A stretch of 64,000 nucleotides of DNA from Vitis vinifera. Its lineage: Eukaryota > Streptophyta > Magnoliopsida > Vitales > Vitaceae. Location of the stretch: the NCBI RefSeq assembly GCF_030704535.1, contig NC_081823.1, forward strand, positions 26,590,001 to 26,654,000. The letters are read 5' to 3'. A program made the translations under genes and the position numbers. Shown here piece by piece: positions 32,341 through 44,818 of the stretch (positions are counted from its first letter, which is position 1; each line of letters starts with the position of its first letter). The notes beneath the pieces are model-generated. The model had not been told where the DNA came from, did no database searches, and worked only from the letters and a program-made list of their open reading frames with translations.

Positions 32341-35300
32341 TATAGGTAAACTATGTCTAATTTATTGGTGGCAATAGTTTGTTTTTGTAATGGGAAAATG
32401 GTGAGAATACAAACCGATTTTGATTATGTTGGGGATAGAGTTGTGGTTGAACCTATTGATGTGCCTCTTGGGAAAACATATAAACAATTGCTAGAAATGA
32501 TATACTCAGTCACTGACATTAATAGAGAACATTTTTAATTCATTCTTAGTTGTAAGTATCTTATGAAAAGAGAGAATAAATTCCAACCTTGCTTAGTAAA
32601 GGATGATAGTGGTGTAGCTTGAATGTTAGAAATGCATAACAAATTTGAGATGGATGAAGTTGAGTTATTTGTTGAACAAGTACCGATTGACTTACAAATG
32701 AATTCACCAATTGGTAATTGCACACCTTTGTTACTTGGTGAAAATGATGGTACTAGTAATGTTCAAAATCCATTTACTTTTGAGCATAGAGTGGACGAGG
32801 ATGAGGAAGATGAATAAGGAAGACAATGTGATGATGACAATGTAGGAGCCGAGGATGTTCATAATGATGATAATCAGGATAGGGAAAGCAATTCATCTTT
32901 TTTAGCTGTTCGTGAGACAATTGAAAAAGAACAAATGAGATATGTGGTTGTGGATGGGAAATGATCTAACTTGTCAAACAATCAAGATACAAAGGATTTA
33001 GATGACCTAATTGAATTATCTCCAATGCAATATCATCTAGCACCATCACCACAGTTTGAAAATGTTGAAAACATTGGTCATGTTATGTCAAGTGATTGGG
33101 CCCCATGGGGAAACATTCTTACAGGATATCTAATTGGAGAGTTCACAATTGGCCAAATATTTAATTCCAAAAGAGATTTGCAATATGTTGTAAAAATGTA
33201 CTCTATTAATTTGCACCAAGAGTATATCGTTTTGTCATCCATAAAGAAATTGTTGGTCCTAAGATACAAGAAAGCTGAACAGTCTCAATGTCCTTGGAGA
33301 CTTTGTGCTACGGTTGTTAAAGGGACATCTTTATTTGAACTCAACAAATATAGTGGCCCGCACACATGTGTCAATCTTTACATGAACCAAGACCATCATC
33401 AACTAGACTCAAACCTGATAGCTGCCCATATAGAAAGAATGATTAAGGCGTAATTCACACTTTCAATGGTTGCCATTCAAGCAAGTGTTGTAGAAAGATT
33501 TGATCACTAGATCTCATACACTAAGGCTTCGAAAGGTAAGCGTAAAACATTAACTAATTTTTTTGGTGAGTTCTATAAATCATACCTAAACTATCACATT
33601 TTTTGGTGCCTTAGAGCAAGCAAATCCAGGATGTGTTGTAATTTCTAAAACATTCTCAGGTAATAAGCGAAATAAAGAGGTATTTCAACGAGTCTTTTGG
33701 GCATTTCATCCTTCCATAGAAGGCTTCAAGCATTGTCGTCCTATGCTAGCTATTAATGGTACACACTTGTATGGAAAGTATAAGGGCACTGTAATGATTG
33801 CCATGGGGTATGATGAAAATAATCAATTGTTTTTTTTTTTTTTTTTTTTTTGCATTAATTGAGGGTGAAAATGTTGATAGTTGAGGATGATTTTTGGCAT
33901 GTATTAGAAATCGAGTAACTCAAAAGAGAGGTCTTTTTGTTATCTTTGATCGTCATTCGGACATTATGGCTACGTTTGCTGATGTTTATCTTGGTTGGTC
34001 TAAGCCAAATGCATATCATTGGATTTGTATGCGCCATCTTGCTAGCAACTTTATGACTCCCTTTAAAGATAAATGCTTGAAACAACTTTTATGTAGAGTC
34101 GCCTTAGAAACTGAGGTAAAAAAATTCAACATGCATGTGAACATAATTAGGAGAATTAATCAAGATGCACTCAGCTGGTTGGATGTCATTCCCTTTGAGA
34201 AATAGGCACTATCACATGATGGAGGTCGGCGATAAGACATAATGACTACGAATATGTCAGAAGTGTTCAGTAGTGTGCTTAAAGGGGCATGAAGCTTCCT
34301 CATCATTGCATTTGTTCAATTGACATTTTATCGAGTTAATAGTTACCTTGCTGTAAGAAGAGAACATGGTGCTAGTCGACTTACTTCAGGTGAAGAATAG
34401 ACTCCTTATGTTGATGCTAAGATTAATGCAAATGTCATTAAAGCAAATTCTCATGAGGTTGTTTTGTATGACCACTTTCAAGGATTGTTTCATGTGAAGG
34501 CCAGTAGGAGTAGTAAAAAAATATCATTTGGTAGGCAAACATATCGTGTTAACCTACGTGAGCATGGATGCATATGTGGCAAAACACTCATATATGGATT
34601 CCCATGTAGTCATATTCTAGCGGCATGTCATTTTCATGCAATTGATTTTTGATCATTTGTTCAACATTATTATACTATGCAATCGTACTTTAGCACTTGG
34701 ACACCATTGTTTGATCCCATACCCAATGAGTACTAGTGGCCGCCATATGTTGGTCCAATTATTGTGCTTGTAGATTCAATGAAATGTGTATCAAGTGGAT
34801 GACCTAAATCTACTCGTTTGCATAATGAAATGGATGTTAGAAGAGGTAAAACTTGGTTACATGTGGTTTGTGCAAACAAAGTGGTCACAATTGTTGTTCT
34901 TGTCCAAATAAGAACATGGGTGTTGGGTTTTCATGATGTGTCATTGACATTGTATTTCTCTTTTAGCATAGACACAAGTTCATTAATGATTTAGTTGTGT
35001 TTAACTTTTCATTGGCCTTAATTAGCTTTGGATGTTGACATTACGTTATTTGTATTTTGGACAATACCTATGTTATAAAAGAGACTTTGTTGTTAATTTC
35101 AAAATTGCAACATTTTGCACCAATGTGACTAATTATTTTTTTAAAAAAAAATTATAGGTATTATGGGAGCCATATACAACAGTTTAATTGCACATATTCC
35201 AATTATATGTCAAGCTGATGAAGACATTTGATGAACTATGTCACCTATAATTTGCTTTGATGTTATCGAGTGGCATAGACTAGAGTGTGTTTTATGCTAG

Positions 35301-36413
35301 TTTCGTATGCAACAAGGGATACCTCCACCTTGTTTGATAGATATAGAGCTACATTTAGTAGAAAGATGAGGACGACATCAGTATGATTGGGTGACATTCC
35401 ATGCTCAATATATTTCTCTTTGGGCTACTTGTTTTGAGCGTATTGCGACAACACCACTTGCTATTACTACCATGGATTTTTATGATCCATATATGCAATG
35501 GTATCGACGTATCATGCGACGCCTAATCGCACCTATTTTGCATAGAGATCATATGAGGTTCCATAGTACAACTTCTGCCACTGAGTTATTGGTGAGACCA
35601 TTTGAGATACAAAACCATTTTTTAATGAATGTTAAACTTAGATTATGTGCAAATGCCTCATGTTTCATTTTCTTATACAAATCACTATCGTTTCGCAGAT
35701 GGCTATTTTAAATGATTTGGAGGAAACTCACCGAATTGCTATTGATGTTTTACGTGCTATAAAAGAGGACCATCGCATACACTCAACACAAGAGTCATCC
35801 ACATCTTCCGGGCCATCCATGAGACCACCATCATTGATTACACCTGTTACAGTACCATCCATTGGAGGTCGAAGAAGAGGTGGTCGTCGAGCTAGTCAAT
35901 GACATGTACCTCCAACATCTACTTTGGTACAACCCTCACATCTACTTGTCACATCCACCATTCCTTTATTTCAGTCATGTATCATTAGAGTCGCCACTCT
36001 CTCCCCCTAATGTATCCATACCAACCCCTTCACCTCGACCTGAGACTACCATACCATCTACCATTACCCTTGTTGAGCCATATATATCATTAGACTTACC
36101 TTTTCTCCCTCATGTTACATTTACACAGACTTTTTCACCTCCACTTCCATCTTTACCCCAACCATCTATATCATTGGATGCACCCCCACCTGTTATAAAG
36201 TCTATTGCACCTTCATCTGTTATAAAGTCCTTTGCACCTCAACCTTTTCTTAAGGGGACATCTCATGCTGCACGATTACATGTACGGGTGACTAAAGGAC
36301 ATCAAGTTCCATGTGTACGTCGAGTTCTAACTTCATCAGTCTCATCTGACTCGACAACTCATGTAGATGGCATGTCACAGTCTATAGAAATGGAAACTTT
36401 TCAGATAACATAG
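32341..36413 (+). pseudogene. Broken MULE (MuDR-type) transposase with a 3' plant mobile domain
   Basis: Plus-strand Mutator-like element gene with many stops. The N-terminal region (from ATG 32353) shares one frame to 33453 but has stops at 32536, 32620, about 32814, about 32962 and 33451. It includes the MuDR N-terminal domain (FTIGQIFNSKRDLQYVVKMY ... CPWRLCATVVKG, about 33140-33330). The MULE transposase domain (33690-34250: FWAFHPSIEGFKHCRP, AINGTHLYGKYKG, FDRHSDIMATF, MSEVFSSVLKG) has the first catalytic Asp changed to Asn and a T-run (about 33830-33851) breaking the frame. A SWIM zinc finger (CICG ... CSHILAACH, 34570-34635) and a CCHC knuckle (CGLCKQSGHNCCSC, about 34864) follow. From about 35159 a plant mobile domain fragment continues (VIEWHRLECVL, TTMDFYDPYMQWYRRI, FHSTTSATELLVRPF). 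Two likely introns and a Pro/Ser-rich last exon (from 35700) end near 36413. Confidence 0.85.
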
Positions 36414-37240
36414 ATGGATACAACAAATATGGTCATCTACCGTAGATGTTCACAGCGAAAGAAAAAAATTTCATCATGTGGGACACATTGAGAGTTTTTT
36501 TCATGTTTGTAAAACTATAATAGTTTGGTTCATACATTTAAGTTTATATAAATTGTCAATTCAAATTAGTGATGTTATGTCATTCACTTGTTTCCTTGAT
36601 AATTTATACAAAAAAGACTCAAATGCATCCTAAGGCCTAAATGAAAGAAATTTTAACTAAACAAATTGTTACAACCATAACTTATTTTTCTTTCATGTAA
36701 TTAAAAAATTATACATTTTAACCAAGACATAAGTTCAAATCATACTTAATATGGAATAACCTAAAATCGTAATCATTGGAATTAATTTTCATGTGAAAAT
36801 ATAAAATTTTAAAATAATATGAAAAAATAATTTTCTTTAATTCATATGTGATAAAATTTATAAAACAAATAAATATTTTATTTACCATAAATATATAAAA
36901 TTTTATGGGAATGCATGTGGGTGAAATTATTTTCTCAAAATTTCAAGGAAAATATGAACAAAAAAAAAAAAAATTTAAAGTAGTCGTAAAGAAAAAAATT
37001 ATTAAGGATAATTTGAAAAAAAAAAAATTAAATTGACAATAGAAAATTGTAAGAAATTTTTCCTACTTCAAAATGAACTTTGGGATCCAAGGTTCATTCT
37101 TAAGGAAATTTGGTACATCGTTAAGAAATTTTTGTACATCCATAATTTACACAAATTAAAAAGAAAAAACAAAGTTCTAAAATCTCATATTTTTTTAGTT
37201 GATGTATGATTACACAAGTTCCTCTTAAAGATGTTTGTAA
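36414..37240. other. 3' flank of the MULE
   Basis: AT-rich non-coding DNA, poly-A runs near 36959-36974 and 37016-37027. No terminal repeat of the MULE recognised. Confidence 0.45.
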
Positions 37241-37915
37241 AACCACAGTTAGTAACTGTGGGTCTAAAAAAATTTGTAAAACCACAGTCTGTGATTGTGG
37301 TTTTCAAGATATTTTTAAAACCGTAGTTACTAACTGTGGTTTATAAATTTACTTTTTTTTTTTTAAGGATGTACTTATTTTTTTTATGAAATTAATATAA
37401 AAGGTTAAATACAAATTTTTTATTTTATTTTATGAAAAATACATTTTCTTTTATATTTTATTTTAATTAAAAATTAAAGATTTTGAGCAAACAAAAAGTT
37501 AGATCCACTATCGATTTGAAAGCACTATTGAAATGCATGAATAAACCATATTTTTTCCCATTTTACACTAAAATTATAAAGAAAAAAGCAAAGTTCTAAA
37601 ATCTTTTTTTTTTTTTTAGTTGATGTATGGTTGCATGAGTTTCCCTTCAAGATATTTGTAAAACCACAGTTAGTAACTGTAGTTCTAAAGAAAATTGTAA
37701 AACTACAATATTCTGTGACTATGATTCTAATAAAATTTGTAAAACCACAATTATTAAATGTGGTTTTATGATTATTATGATAAATAATATTTTAAAAATA
37801 ATATAAAATCATAATACCATTGAAACGAGGGGATTAAAAATATTTTTGAAACCATAATTATTAATTATGATTTTAAGGAAAATTGTAAAACCACAATATG
37901 TGACTATGATTTTTT
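37141..37915. repeat. Array of hairpin-forming repeats (accacagtt family)
   Basis: About eight imperfect palindromes, each roughly 25 bp, lie at 37242-37263, 37278-37304, 37317-37342, 37661-37684, 37697-37722, 37740-37767, 37848-37874 and 37888-37914. The best, at 37243-37261, has 9-bp perfect arms around one central base (ccacagttagtaactgtgg). They are grouped in two longer direct-repeat blocks (about 37141-37345 and 37566-37767), each led by aaagttctaaaatct and tagttgatgtatg, plus a third partial block. Such arrays are typical of subterminal regions of DNA transposons; here the element is unknown. Confidence 0.75.
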
Positions 37916-39810
37916 ACAAAAAAAAAAAAAAAGACCTCATATGAATGCTTACGTGGATACAAAAGATTATTTTTACAAATATTTTGAGATGAGTATTATT
38001 CTTACCATTTTATTTTTTTCTACAATTGGATTATTTTTTGCTTAAACTCTTGTTGTTTTTTTAAGTAGGCAATTATTACATTACTGAAGATAGATGCCAT
38101 GCTTATCCAATTGTTGTTGTCACTTACAGGTGTATGCCAAATGCATTCAAAGAATCATGTAGTCCAAATTTCAATTTAATTGTTATCATCTTTGATTTGG
38201 ACACAATGGCCTTTAAAAGTAAAAGGGTGAAAGGATATTTCAATTTTTAAAAATTATAAAAATTTTCAGCTTCTTGCAAGTGTTCTCAACACGAGATACT
38301 TGTGTTGCTTGCTTTTTTCATGAGTCTTGATTTGAAACAAAGCATAATTGATGGCTATGTTTTGTTGCTACCCTTTCAGCTTTTTCAAAAAGTTAGAGCA
38401 TATGTTAAAACAAGAAATATTTTTAGATAAATTTCATATTTAAATGAAGGTTATGAAGAAATAAAGAGTGAAAAAAAAATGGTTGGAGGTTATTACTTGA
38501 AATTCAACATGGGAATTGGAGTAATTAAGAAATAACAATAGCACATATTTTTATTTTAAGGTGAATTTTGAAGCACATTTCAAGATTAATCTTGGGCAAA
38601 CTATACATGGTTTCAAAGATCAAGAAATTAGGAGTCTAGCCATTGAATCGTGCATAAGTCAAAGTTAAAACAAAGAAATTATAATCATTCAAATTCAATT
38701 GGGTAAAGTAGAAGGAGAATTTCAAATTTTGAAAGAATCCAATTTGAAATATCCCATACTTCGAAGTCAGCCCTTTCTCCTTCGACAGTCCTCTTTGAAA
38801 TCCCATTTTTGTAGCCCTACACTCCAACTATCCAACACCTTCAAATTAAAGTAAAACAAAATTTTCTCCGGAGTTAAATTCTGAAATCCCTTTTTTCTTC
38901 TCTTGTTTTCCCTTCTCCTCTTTCCATCTCTCCAGTGCATCAAAATCGTAAATAAGATGGATTTGTTTCTATTCAAATCCATTATCAATGGTTGTTAATT
39001 TTTCTTTTAATTTGATTTTTAATCTCTTGTATAACAAATCATTTGATAGGAGTTTCTGTGCTACCATTTCAGTAGCAGATCATTGCATGTTCATGTGGTG
39101 ACCACTCTTCACAAAATCGCCATTATCGCTCCTCTAGTACTTCCTTTTTCATTAATTTACATGGGCTAAATTTCTCTGACAAGGGGTGGCAATTTGAATT
39201 CTAAGGTTGCTTTGTCTTTACTTCATGATGGGAGCATCCACCAGAAGATTGTTTATGGACTGGTCTGTGATGTTTTTTCCTTGTTTCTATTCATTCCTCC
39301 CTATAGGTAAATTCTACTTAATTCCTTGGAATCCTAGAGAGCGCAATCATGGTAGATTAGAAATCTGTTGTTTGTGTGAACAAGAGGAGCTAGATTCCTA
39401 GGAGGTCCCACAGCACGAAGCCAGCCATCTGTGAGATTAAGCAGTCTGATTAGGAATACATTTCTTGTCTTCACAGGTCAATACAAGAGTCAGCAATTCA
39501 TTGGTTCCGGACAATCTTAAGGTCTGATTACAGGCTAGATATTCATTTAATTTGATCCCTTGAAACATGACACCAACAATGAGAGGAATGACTCGTTTTG
39601 TACCCACACTAACAGATTATGACATACACTATTGCGCAGACGAGCTTCGAGAAATGGCTCGTTTTTTCTATGAATCAATTTTTATGATTAGGATTGCATG
39701 ATGGGATCCAACGTGTCCTATACAGCTACTGTACAAGTAACATTTTCTTTTCCTGTAAGAGAGCATCTTCATCACCCATAGCTCTCCCACTCAGACTCAA
39801 GTTCATACAC
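37916..39810. other. Intergenic region upstream of OCT-b
   Basis: No gene supported; frames at 38636-38988 (minus) and 39207-39401 (plus) have no family resemblance. The OCT-b promoter must lie in the last few hundred bases, but no TATA box is evident. From about 39760 the text (taagagagcatcttcatcaccc) matches the leader of OCT-c. Confidence 0.5.
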
Positions 39811-41373
39811 ATGGCAGATCCAACCCCTCTCCTCTCCCAATCCCACTTGGCCGACCCAGAACCTATGCTCATTCCCAAACACCTCCCATCCCTCGACGAA
39901 ACTTTCGAGCGATACATAGGAGATTTTGGGTGGGCTCAGCTTCTTCAAGCCTTCCTTGTGTCTTTTGCCTGGGTCTTTGATGCGCAACAAACCTTCATCA
40001 GCTTATTTACTGATGCTGAGCCTCCTTGGCACTGCACTGAACTCGGCACAGAGCTATGCACTTCCGTTTCTAACATCTGTCAGCTTCCCAAGGGCTCATG
40101 GGCGTGGGACCGAGCAGCGGACACCTCGATTGTATCGGAATGGACCCTTGTGTGTGCCGGTTCCATCATCAAGAGCCTCCCTGCGTCTTCCTTCTTCATG
40201 GGCTGCATGGTTGGTGGACTTGTTCTTGCCACACTCGCCGACTCATCCCTCGGCCGCAAAAACATGTTATTCTTTTCATGTCTCCTGATGTCAGCTACAG
40301 GGATTTTGACTATTTTCTCCCCAAATGTTTGGATCTACTCTGGGTTTAGATTCCTTTCTGGGTTTGGGCGTGCCACCATTGGAACATGTGCTATTGTGTT
40401 GTCGACAGAGCTCGTTGGAAAACGGTGGCGCAGCCAGGTGGGGGTATGCGGTTTCTTCCTTTTCACACTAGGGTTCTTGTCCCTACCAGCCATAGCTTAC
40501 TTAAGCAGAGGTTCCTCATGGAGATATCTTTATCTGTGGACTTCTGTGCCGGCATTGTCGTATTGTGTTTTAGTCCATTTCTTCGTTCGTGAGTCTCCTA
40601 GATGGCTTTTGGTGCGTGGACGAAAAGAAGAAGCTGTGGCAACACTGAAAAGTATAGGGGCTGTAAACAATAGTAGCTTCACCTTAAGCTTCTCAGGCTT
40701 GCCCTTTGAAGATGAGGAAACTACAAATCTACATCTTTGCTCTGTGATAAGCATCCTGCTGGAGAAAAGATGGGCTTTGCGGCGATTATCTGCAGTCATG
40801 ACAGTAGGATTTGGGGTGGGAATGGTGTACTATGGCATGCCGTTGGCGCTGGGAAACCTGCCTTTCAATCTCTACTGGAACGTCACTTTCAATGCCTTAT
40901 CAGAGCTGCCCGCATCATTAATCGCTTTCTTCTTTATCGAGAGACTGAATAGGAAAAGTTCAGTGCTGGTTTTCACCATGACAAGTGGGGTTTGCAGTAT
41001 CATGTGTGTGGTGATGGGTGAAGAATGGGCATCACTGAAGATTGGACTAGAACTGGTCTCATTCTTCAGCACATGCACCGCATTCGACATCTTACTAATA
41101 TACACCATAGAGCTGTTTCCCACATGCGTTAGGAACTCGGCCATGGCGATGGTGAGGCAGGCGCTGGTGTTTGGGGGCGTGTTCTGCCCCGTTATAGTGG
41201 AAATCGGCATGGGAAACGGGTACTTGTCGTATGGAGTTTTCGGAGTAGTGATAATAAGCTGTGGGCTGTTTGTGGGATGCTTGCCAGAGACAAAGGGTGG
41301 GACACTTTGTGACACAATGGAGGAAGAAGAAAACAAGGAGAGAGCAGCAGTTGCTTCATTAATCTCAGCTTAA
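39811..41373 (+). CDS. OCT3-like: Organic cation/carnitine transporter, OCT family (copy b)
   Basis: 520 aa, intronless, intact. I start at ATG 39811 (MADPTPLLSQS), which matches copies a and c; an in-frame ATG 39 codons upstream (39694) precedes the conserved leader and lacks family similarity. Family features: DETFERYIGDFGWAQLL before TM1, a Cys-rich loop (WHCTELGTELC), the MFS signature DSSLGRKNM at 144-152 (Leu where copies a and c have Phe), ESPRWLL at 261-267 and PETKG at 492-496. The role inferred is a membrane carrier for organic cations such as carnitine or polyamines. Copy c differs by only about 33 bases up to the divergent last 15 or so codons. The tail ends RAAVASLISA. Copies a, b and c are all on the plus strand, consistent with tandem duplication. 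Confidence 0.93.
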   Translation: MADPTPLLSQSHLADPEPMLIPKHLPSLDETFERYIGDFGWAQLLQAFLVSFAWVFDAQQTFISLFTDAEPPWHCTELGTELCTSVSNICQLPKGSWAWDRAADTSIVSEWTLVCAGSIIKSLPASSFFMGCMVGGLVLATLADSSLGRKNMLFFSCLLMSATGILTIFSPNVWIYSGFRFLSGFGRATIGTCAIVLSTELVGKRWRSQVGVCGFFLFTLGFLSLPAIAYLSRGSSWRYLYLWTSVPALSYCVLVHFFVRESPRWLLVRGRKEEAVATLKSIGAVNNSSFTLSFSGLPFEDEETTNLHLCSVISILLEKRWALRRLSAVMTVGFGVGMVYYGMPLALGNLPFNLYWNVTFNALSELPASLIAFFFIERLNRKSSVLVFTMTSGVCSIMCVVMGEEWASLKIGLELVSFFSTCTAFDILLIYTIELFPTCVRNSAMAMVRQALVFGGVFCPVIVEIGMGNGYLSYGVFGVVIISCGLFVGCLPETKGGTLCDTMEEEENKERAAVASLISA

Positions 41374-42112
41374 GCTTGAGTAACTGTATGAATTATGAGG
41401 TTGATAACAATGGGGTACTGTTGTCTCTGAATCGAGAGACTGAACACCTTTTCTCTCCTTTCCTTTTTCCAGAAATCTTCACCTCACATCTTGAGGAAAC
41501 ACCACAACAGATAGGGTTTTATTTTCGGAGAGAAACACCCATCTATGAATTAATGTTTAAGTCTTACATTCCTCTTTGAATTGAACAATATTTCATGTCT
41601 GTATCAGCCCAGACCTTATCTTATCTTGCTTATACTTAATCCAAATCCAATAAATTTAATAAACCACAAGGAACACATACAGCAAACGAAAATTTCATTA
41701 AACTTAATTCCAAATTATGAAAGTACCCATTGGCACATTAGGCTACGTAATTTAAGATCGACAGTTTTGTTTCGTTCAATATAACATTAGGACCTTTCTA
41801 GATAGGGTTTTATTTTTGGATAGAAGCATGCCCTCATCTATGTATTAATATTTAAATCTTACATTGCTAGTCTTAAACCTTATCTTATCTTGTTTATACT
41901 TGATCCAAATCCAAGTCCAAGAAACTTAATAAACCATTAGGACACAACAAAATAAAATTTCATTAAACCTCCAAATTCTAAAAGTCCCTATCGATACAAT
42001 ATTATACCTTGTAGTTTAAGATTCACAATTTTGTCCCACTCATTCTAACATTAGAACCTTTCCCAATAGAGTTTTATTTTAAGATAGAAGCATGCATCCA
42101 TCTATGTATTAT
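41374..42112. repeat. Direct repeat downstream of OCT-b, period about 264-291 bp
   Basis: Two full degenerate copies and a partial third, with the anchor ata-g(g/a)gttttatttt at 41511, 41802 and 42066, followed each time by catctatg-attaat. The first two also share ttaaacctta/gaccttatcttatcttg, tatacttgatccaaatccaa, aaatttcattaaac and a taacattaggacctttc end. The first copy begins about 140 bp after the OCT-b stop codon. Confidence 0.8.
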
Positions 42113-44139
42113 TAGTCTCTTGGATGACTAGGTTGTGACAAATCATACACGCATTCCAGACCATTGGTTTCTTATAGTCAATGATTCCATTATTGAATAC
42201 TCCAAACATATTGTACTTAGTACTAGCATTTGAGATACCTTCTTTTATTATTTGTACCCTTTTCCCTTTGCATTTACAGACCTGAAGTATGGTCAGAATA
42301 TTAGAAAAAGGAAATTAAATTATAATGCTCTAATTTTGAAGGGTGCTAAAAGTTTTGAACTCCTTGAAACTGTTTTTCCCATGGAATGTTTCTGCATTGC
42401 ATGTCTTTTCTAATGTTTTCTAATGTTTGAAACAAAAATTATTAAAACAGTTTGTATATTAAAAATAAGTTTTTGAAAATCAGAATATTAATTAAACAAA
42501 AAAAGAATGACCAGTTAGCCCTGTTGGCATCTAAGATTAATTTTGATTATTAATTGAAATTTCATAAAATAAAAAAATAAAAAAACAAAATTAATGGTTT
42601 ATATTAAAATTTTAAAAATTTAAATTAAAAGAAAATAAATGAGAAAAAAAATTAAAAAAAAAATTTTAAACATAATAAATGGTTTTTTATATACTTTTTC
42701 AAATTTCTCACACTTCTATATAAATAGGAAACGATTCAAAATAATTTTAAATTTCTATATCACTATAAAAATATAAAACCCTAGGTCAGAGCAAGGTTAG
42801 CTTCAGCTCAATTTATTGTCCAGAGATCTCAAAATATAATTATAAAAATTGAAAAGGAATCAATACTTTGCAATAGCCAACTCATACATTTGACCAATCT
42901 CCCTTGGTGTGCACCAACTTTTATCCACAAGTGGGAAATTTTTTTCCATGCATGTCATTGTGAAGCATCACGTGATTACACCACGTTCAATTTATTAATT
43001 GGCAAATATTACCATATGCAATTATGCATAGCCCATTTTTATTTTTATTATTAGCAAAAAGATTAAAAAAATTAAAATTTAACATGCTACCTAATTTAAT
43101 TGTAGTTTAATTATTTTGATTAATACTTTTTCGAAACAAGTGTTAAAAGAATATGCAACCGTCAAAGAGATCTTCTGTCATCTCCTCCTTGACTGTAAAG
43201 ATAATTTTAAATAATTTTATTAGTTTATTTGGAAAGAGACAAATTGTGACTAATCTAAGTAATAATAAAGGTAATAAATTACACTAATAAAAAAATATCA
43301 TGTAATAATCTTTTTAATTAAATATATAAGAGTGCGTTTAATAGTATTTTCACTCTTTTTAGTGAAAATATTTTTTTAAACGTTTTGTAGGACAATCATC
43401 TATCAAGTGTTTTTTTTAAAAACATTATAAGTGATTTTTTAATACTATAAATGATTTTTCAAATTTTTAAAAATGTTTTCTAAATTTTGTCAAACACCAA
43501 ATCTTTTTTCAATAATATTTTTTAAAGTTAGAAACATTTCCTAAAATCACAACCAAATGGACTCTAAACCTCATTAAATGTAAAATTTTTCAATGTTTTC
43601 TTCAAATAAAACATTTTAGGAATTTGATTAGGTTACGGTACCTCTAATTTTGATTTATTACCTTTTTTTTTGTAATTTTAATTTGAGGGGTTAGAATAAA
43701 CTTCTCGACTAGATAGTTACAGTAAATTTAAAGGGAGAATATGTTTATATTGGCATATATTGCACTCTAATAAGAGCAATCCATTTTAGCACTAAACACA
43801 CTCGCTAATTACTTAATTGTATGTTACTTCATATATCCTTGATTTTCTTACATTTTTCATCTAATTGTTTGTACTTACAAATATTTTCAAACAATTATGG
43901 TCTTGAAAACCCCTAAGACATCTTGGAGGCAAGAATGAAGTATGGGTAGAGTTGTAGTTGCATGATGGTCAATGACGCACAACACTATTTGATCAATGAG
44001 AAGGTAGCCTGGTTGAGGTAGAGATTTCAAAACTATCAAAAATGCTTATTTTTATAAGAAAATCTCATAATAGAATATTTCTTTTTATGAACTAATTTAG
44101 GAGTTTAGAAGATGAGGGTGCAAGGTAGGCCATTTGGCA
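42113..44139. other. Intergenic region with a possible MITE
   Basis: No gene. 43331-43564 begins gagtgcgtttaatagtattttc and ends with the weak inverse of it (gattttaggaaatg complement, aaccaaatggactc), AT-rich inside, consistent with an old hAT-type MITE. Remainder shows nothing recognisable. Confidence 0.45.
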
Positions 44140-44149
44140 CATGGGTGTA

Positions 44150-44270
44150 TCCAAAGTTGATGTGGCACATGCGATGCTTGTCATTAATTGATAACGGTCC
44201 AATATTTGACTTTGATATCTATTGGTCCCTTCCTAGATTCAAAAATAAAATATGATAAATGTTAATACCA
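44150..44270. repeat. Duplicated segment A (paralogous empty site of the gypsy insertion)
   Basis: ccaaagttgatgtggcacat, gatgcttgtcattaattgata, cggtccaa and attcaaaaataaaatatgat match in order the DNA flanking the gypsy element at 48462-48587 plus 61364-61393, but here without the insertion. It lies downstream of OCT-b as its partner lies downstream of OCT-c, so both are parts of one duplicated unit. Confidence 0.85.
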
Positions 44271-44757
44271 AGTACAACAAACCCTGCATTGTGTCTTTCA
44301 AGAATCAAGATCAAGTAGGCAAGGGCTTCCATGGAGTCTCTGCGCTCTTCCCGTGTCAAGGGAGCTTTAATTAATATTTCAATTGTTTTTTAGAACATCT
44401 TTTCTTAAAAAAAAAAAAAGAAACCATGAAAACATCCCACATTTTTGTCAAAAAAAAATCACTATGTTTTCACATCAAATTATCAAAACACTTCTCAATC
44501 TAAAATTTATCATATGTGTTTTTCAAGTTTTAAAAAATTGTTTTTGAAAATAATCGTCAAATAAATCTTATATTTCCATCCATATTTTATCACCTATTTA
44601 TTTTTAAAACATCAATTTTAATTTCAAAAATGCTCTTTAGTAAAAATGCAAAAAAAAATAAAAACATTTGTTCTTTTTAGTTATTTAAAAAAAAAAAATT
44701 ATTCTTAAGATGTTGGATCAAGAACACATCAATAATTGTTCAACCTTTATTTTCATC

Positions 44758-44760
<3 letters not shown>

Positions 44761-44816
<56 letters not shown>
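44761..44816. repeat. (TA)n microsatellite, about 55 bp
   Basis: Uninterrupted TA repeat directly before the 44818 tandem repeats; likely length-variable. Confidence 0.92.

Positions 44817-44817
<1 letters not shown>

Positions 44818-44818
<1 letters not shown>

Noticed and set aside
39694-39810. In-frame N-terminal extension of OCT-b by 39 codons
   Set aside because: The extension lies upstream of the leader shared with OCT-c, lacks similarity to OCT-a or OCT-c, and would displace the conserved MAD start.
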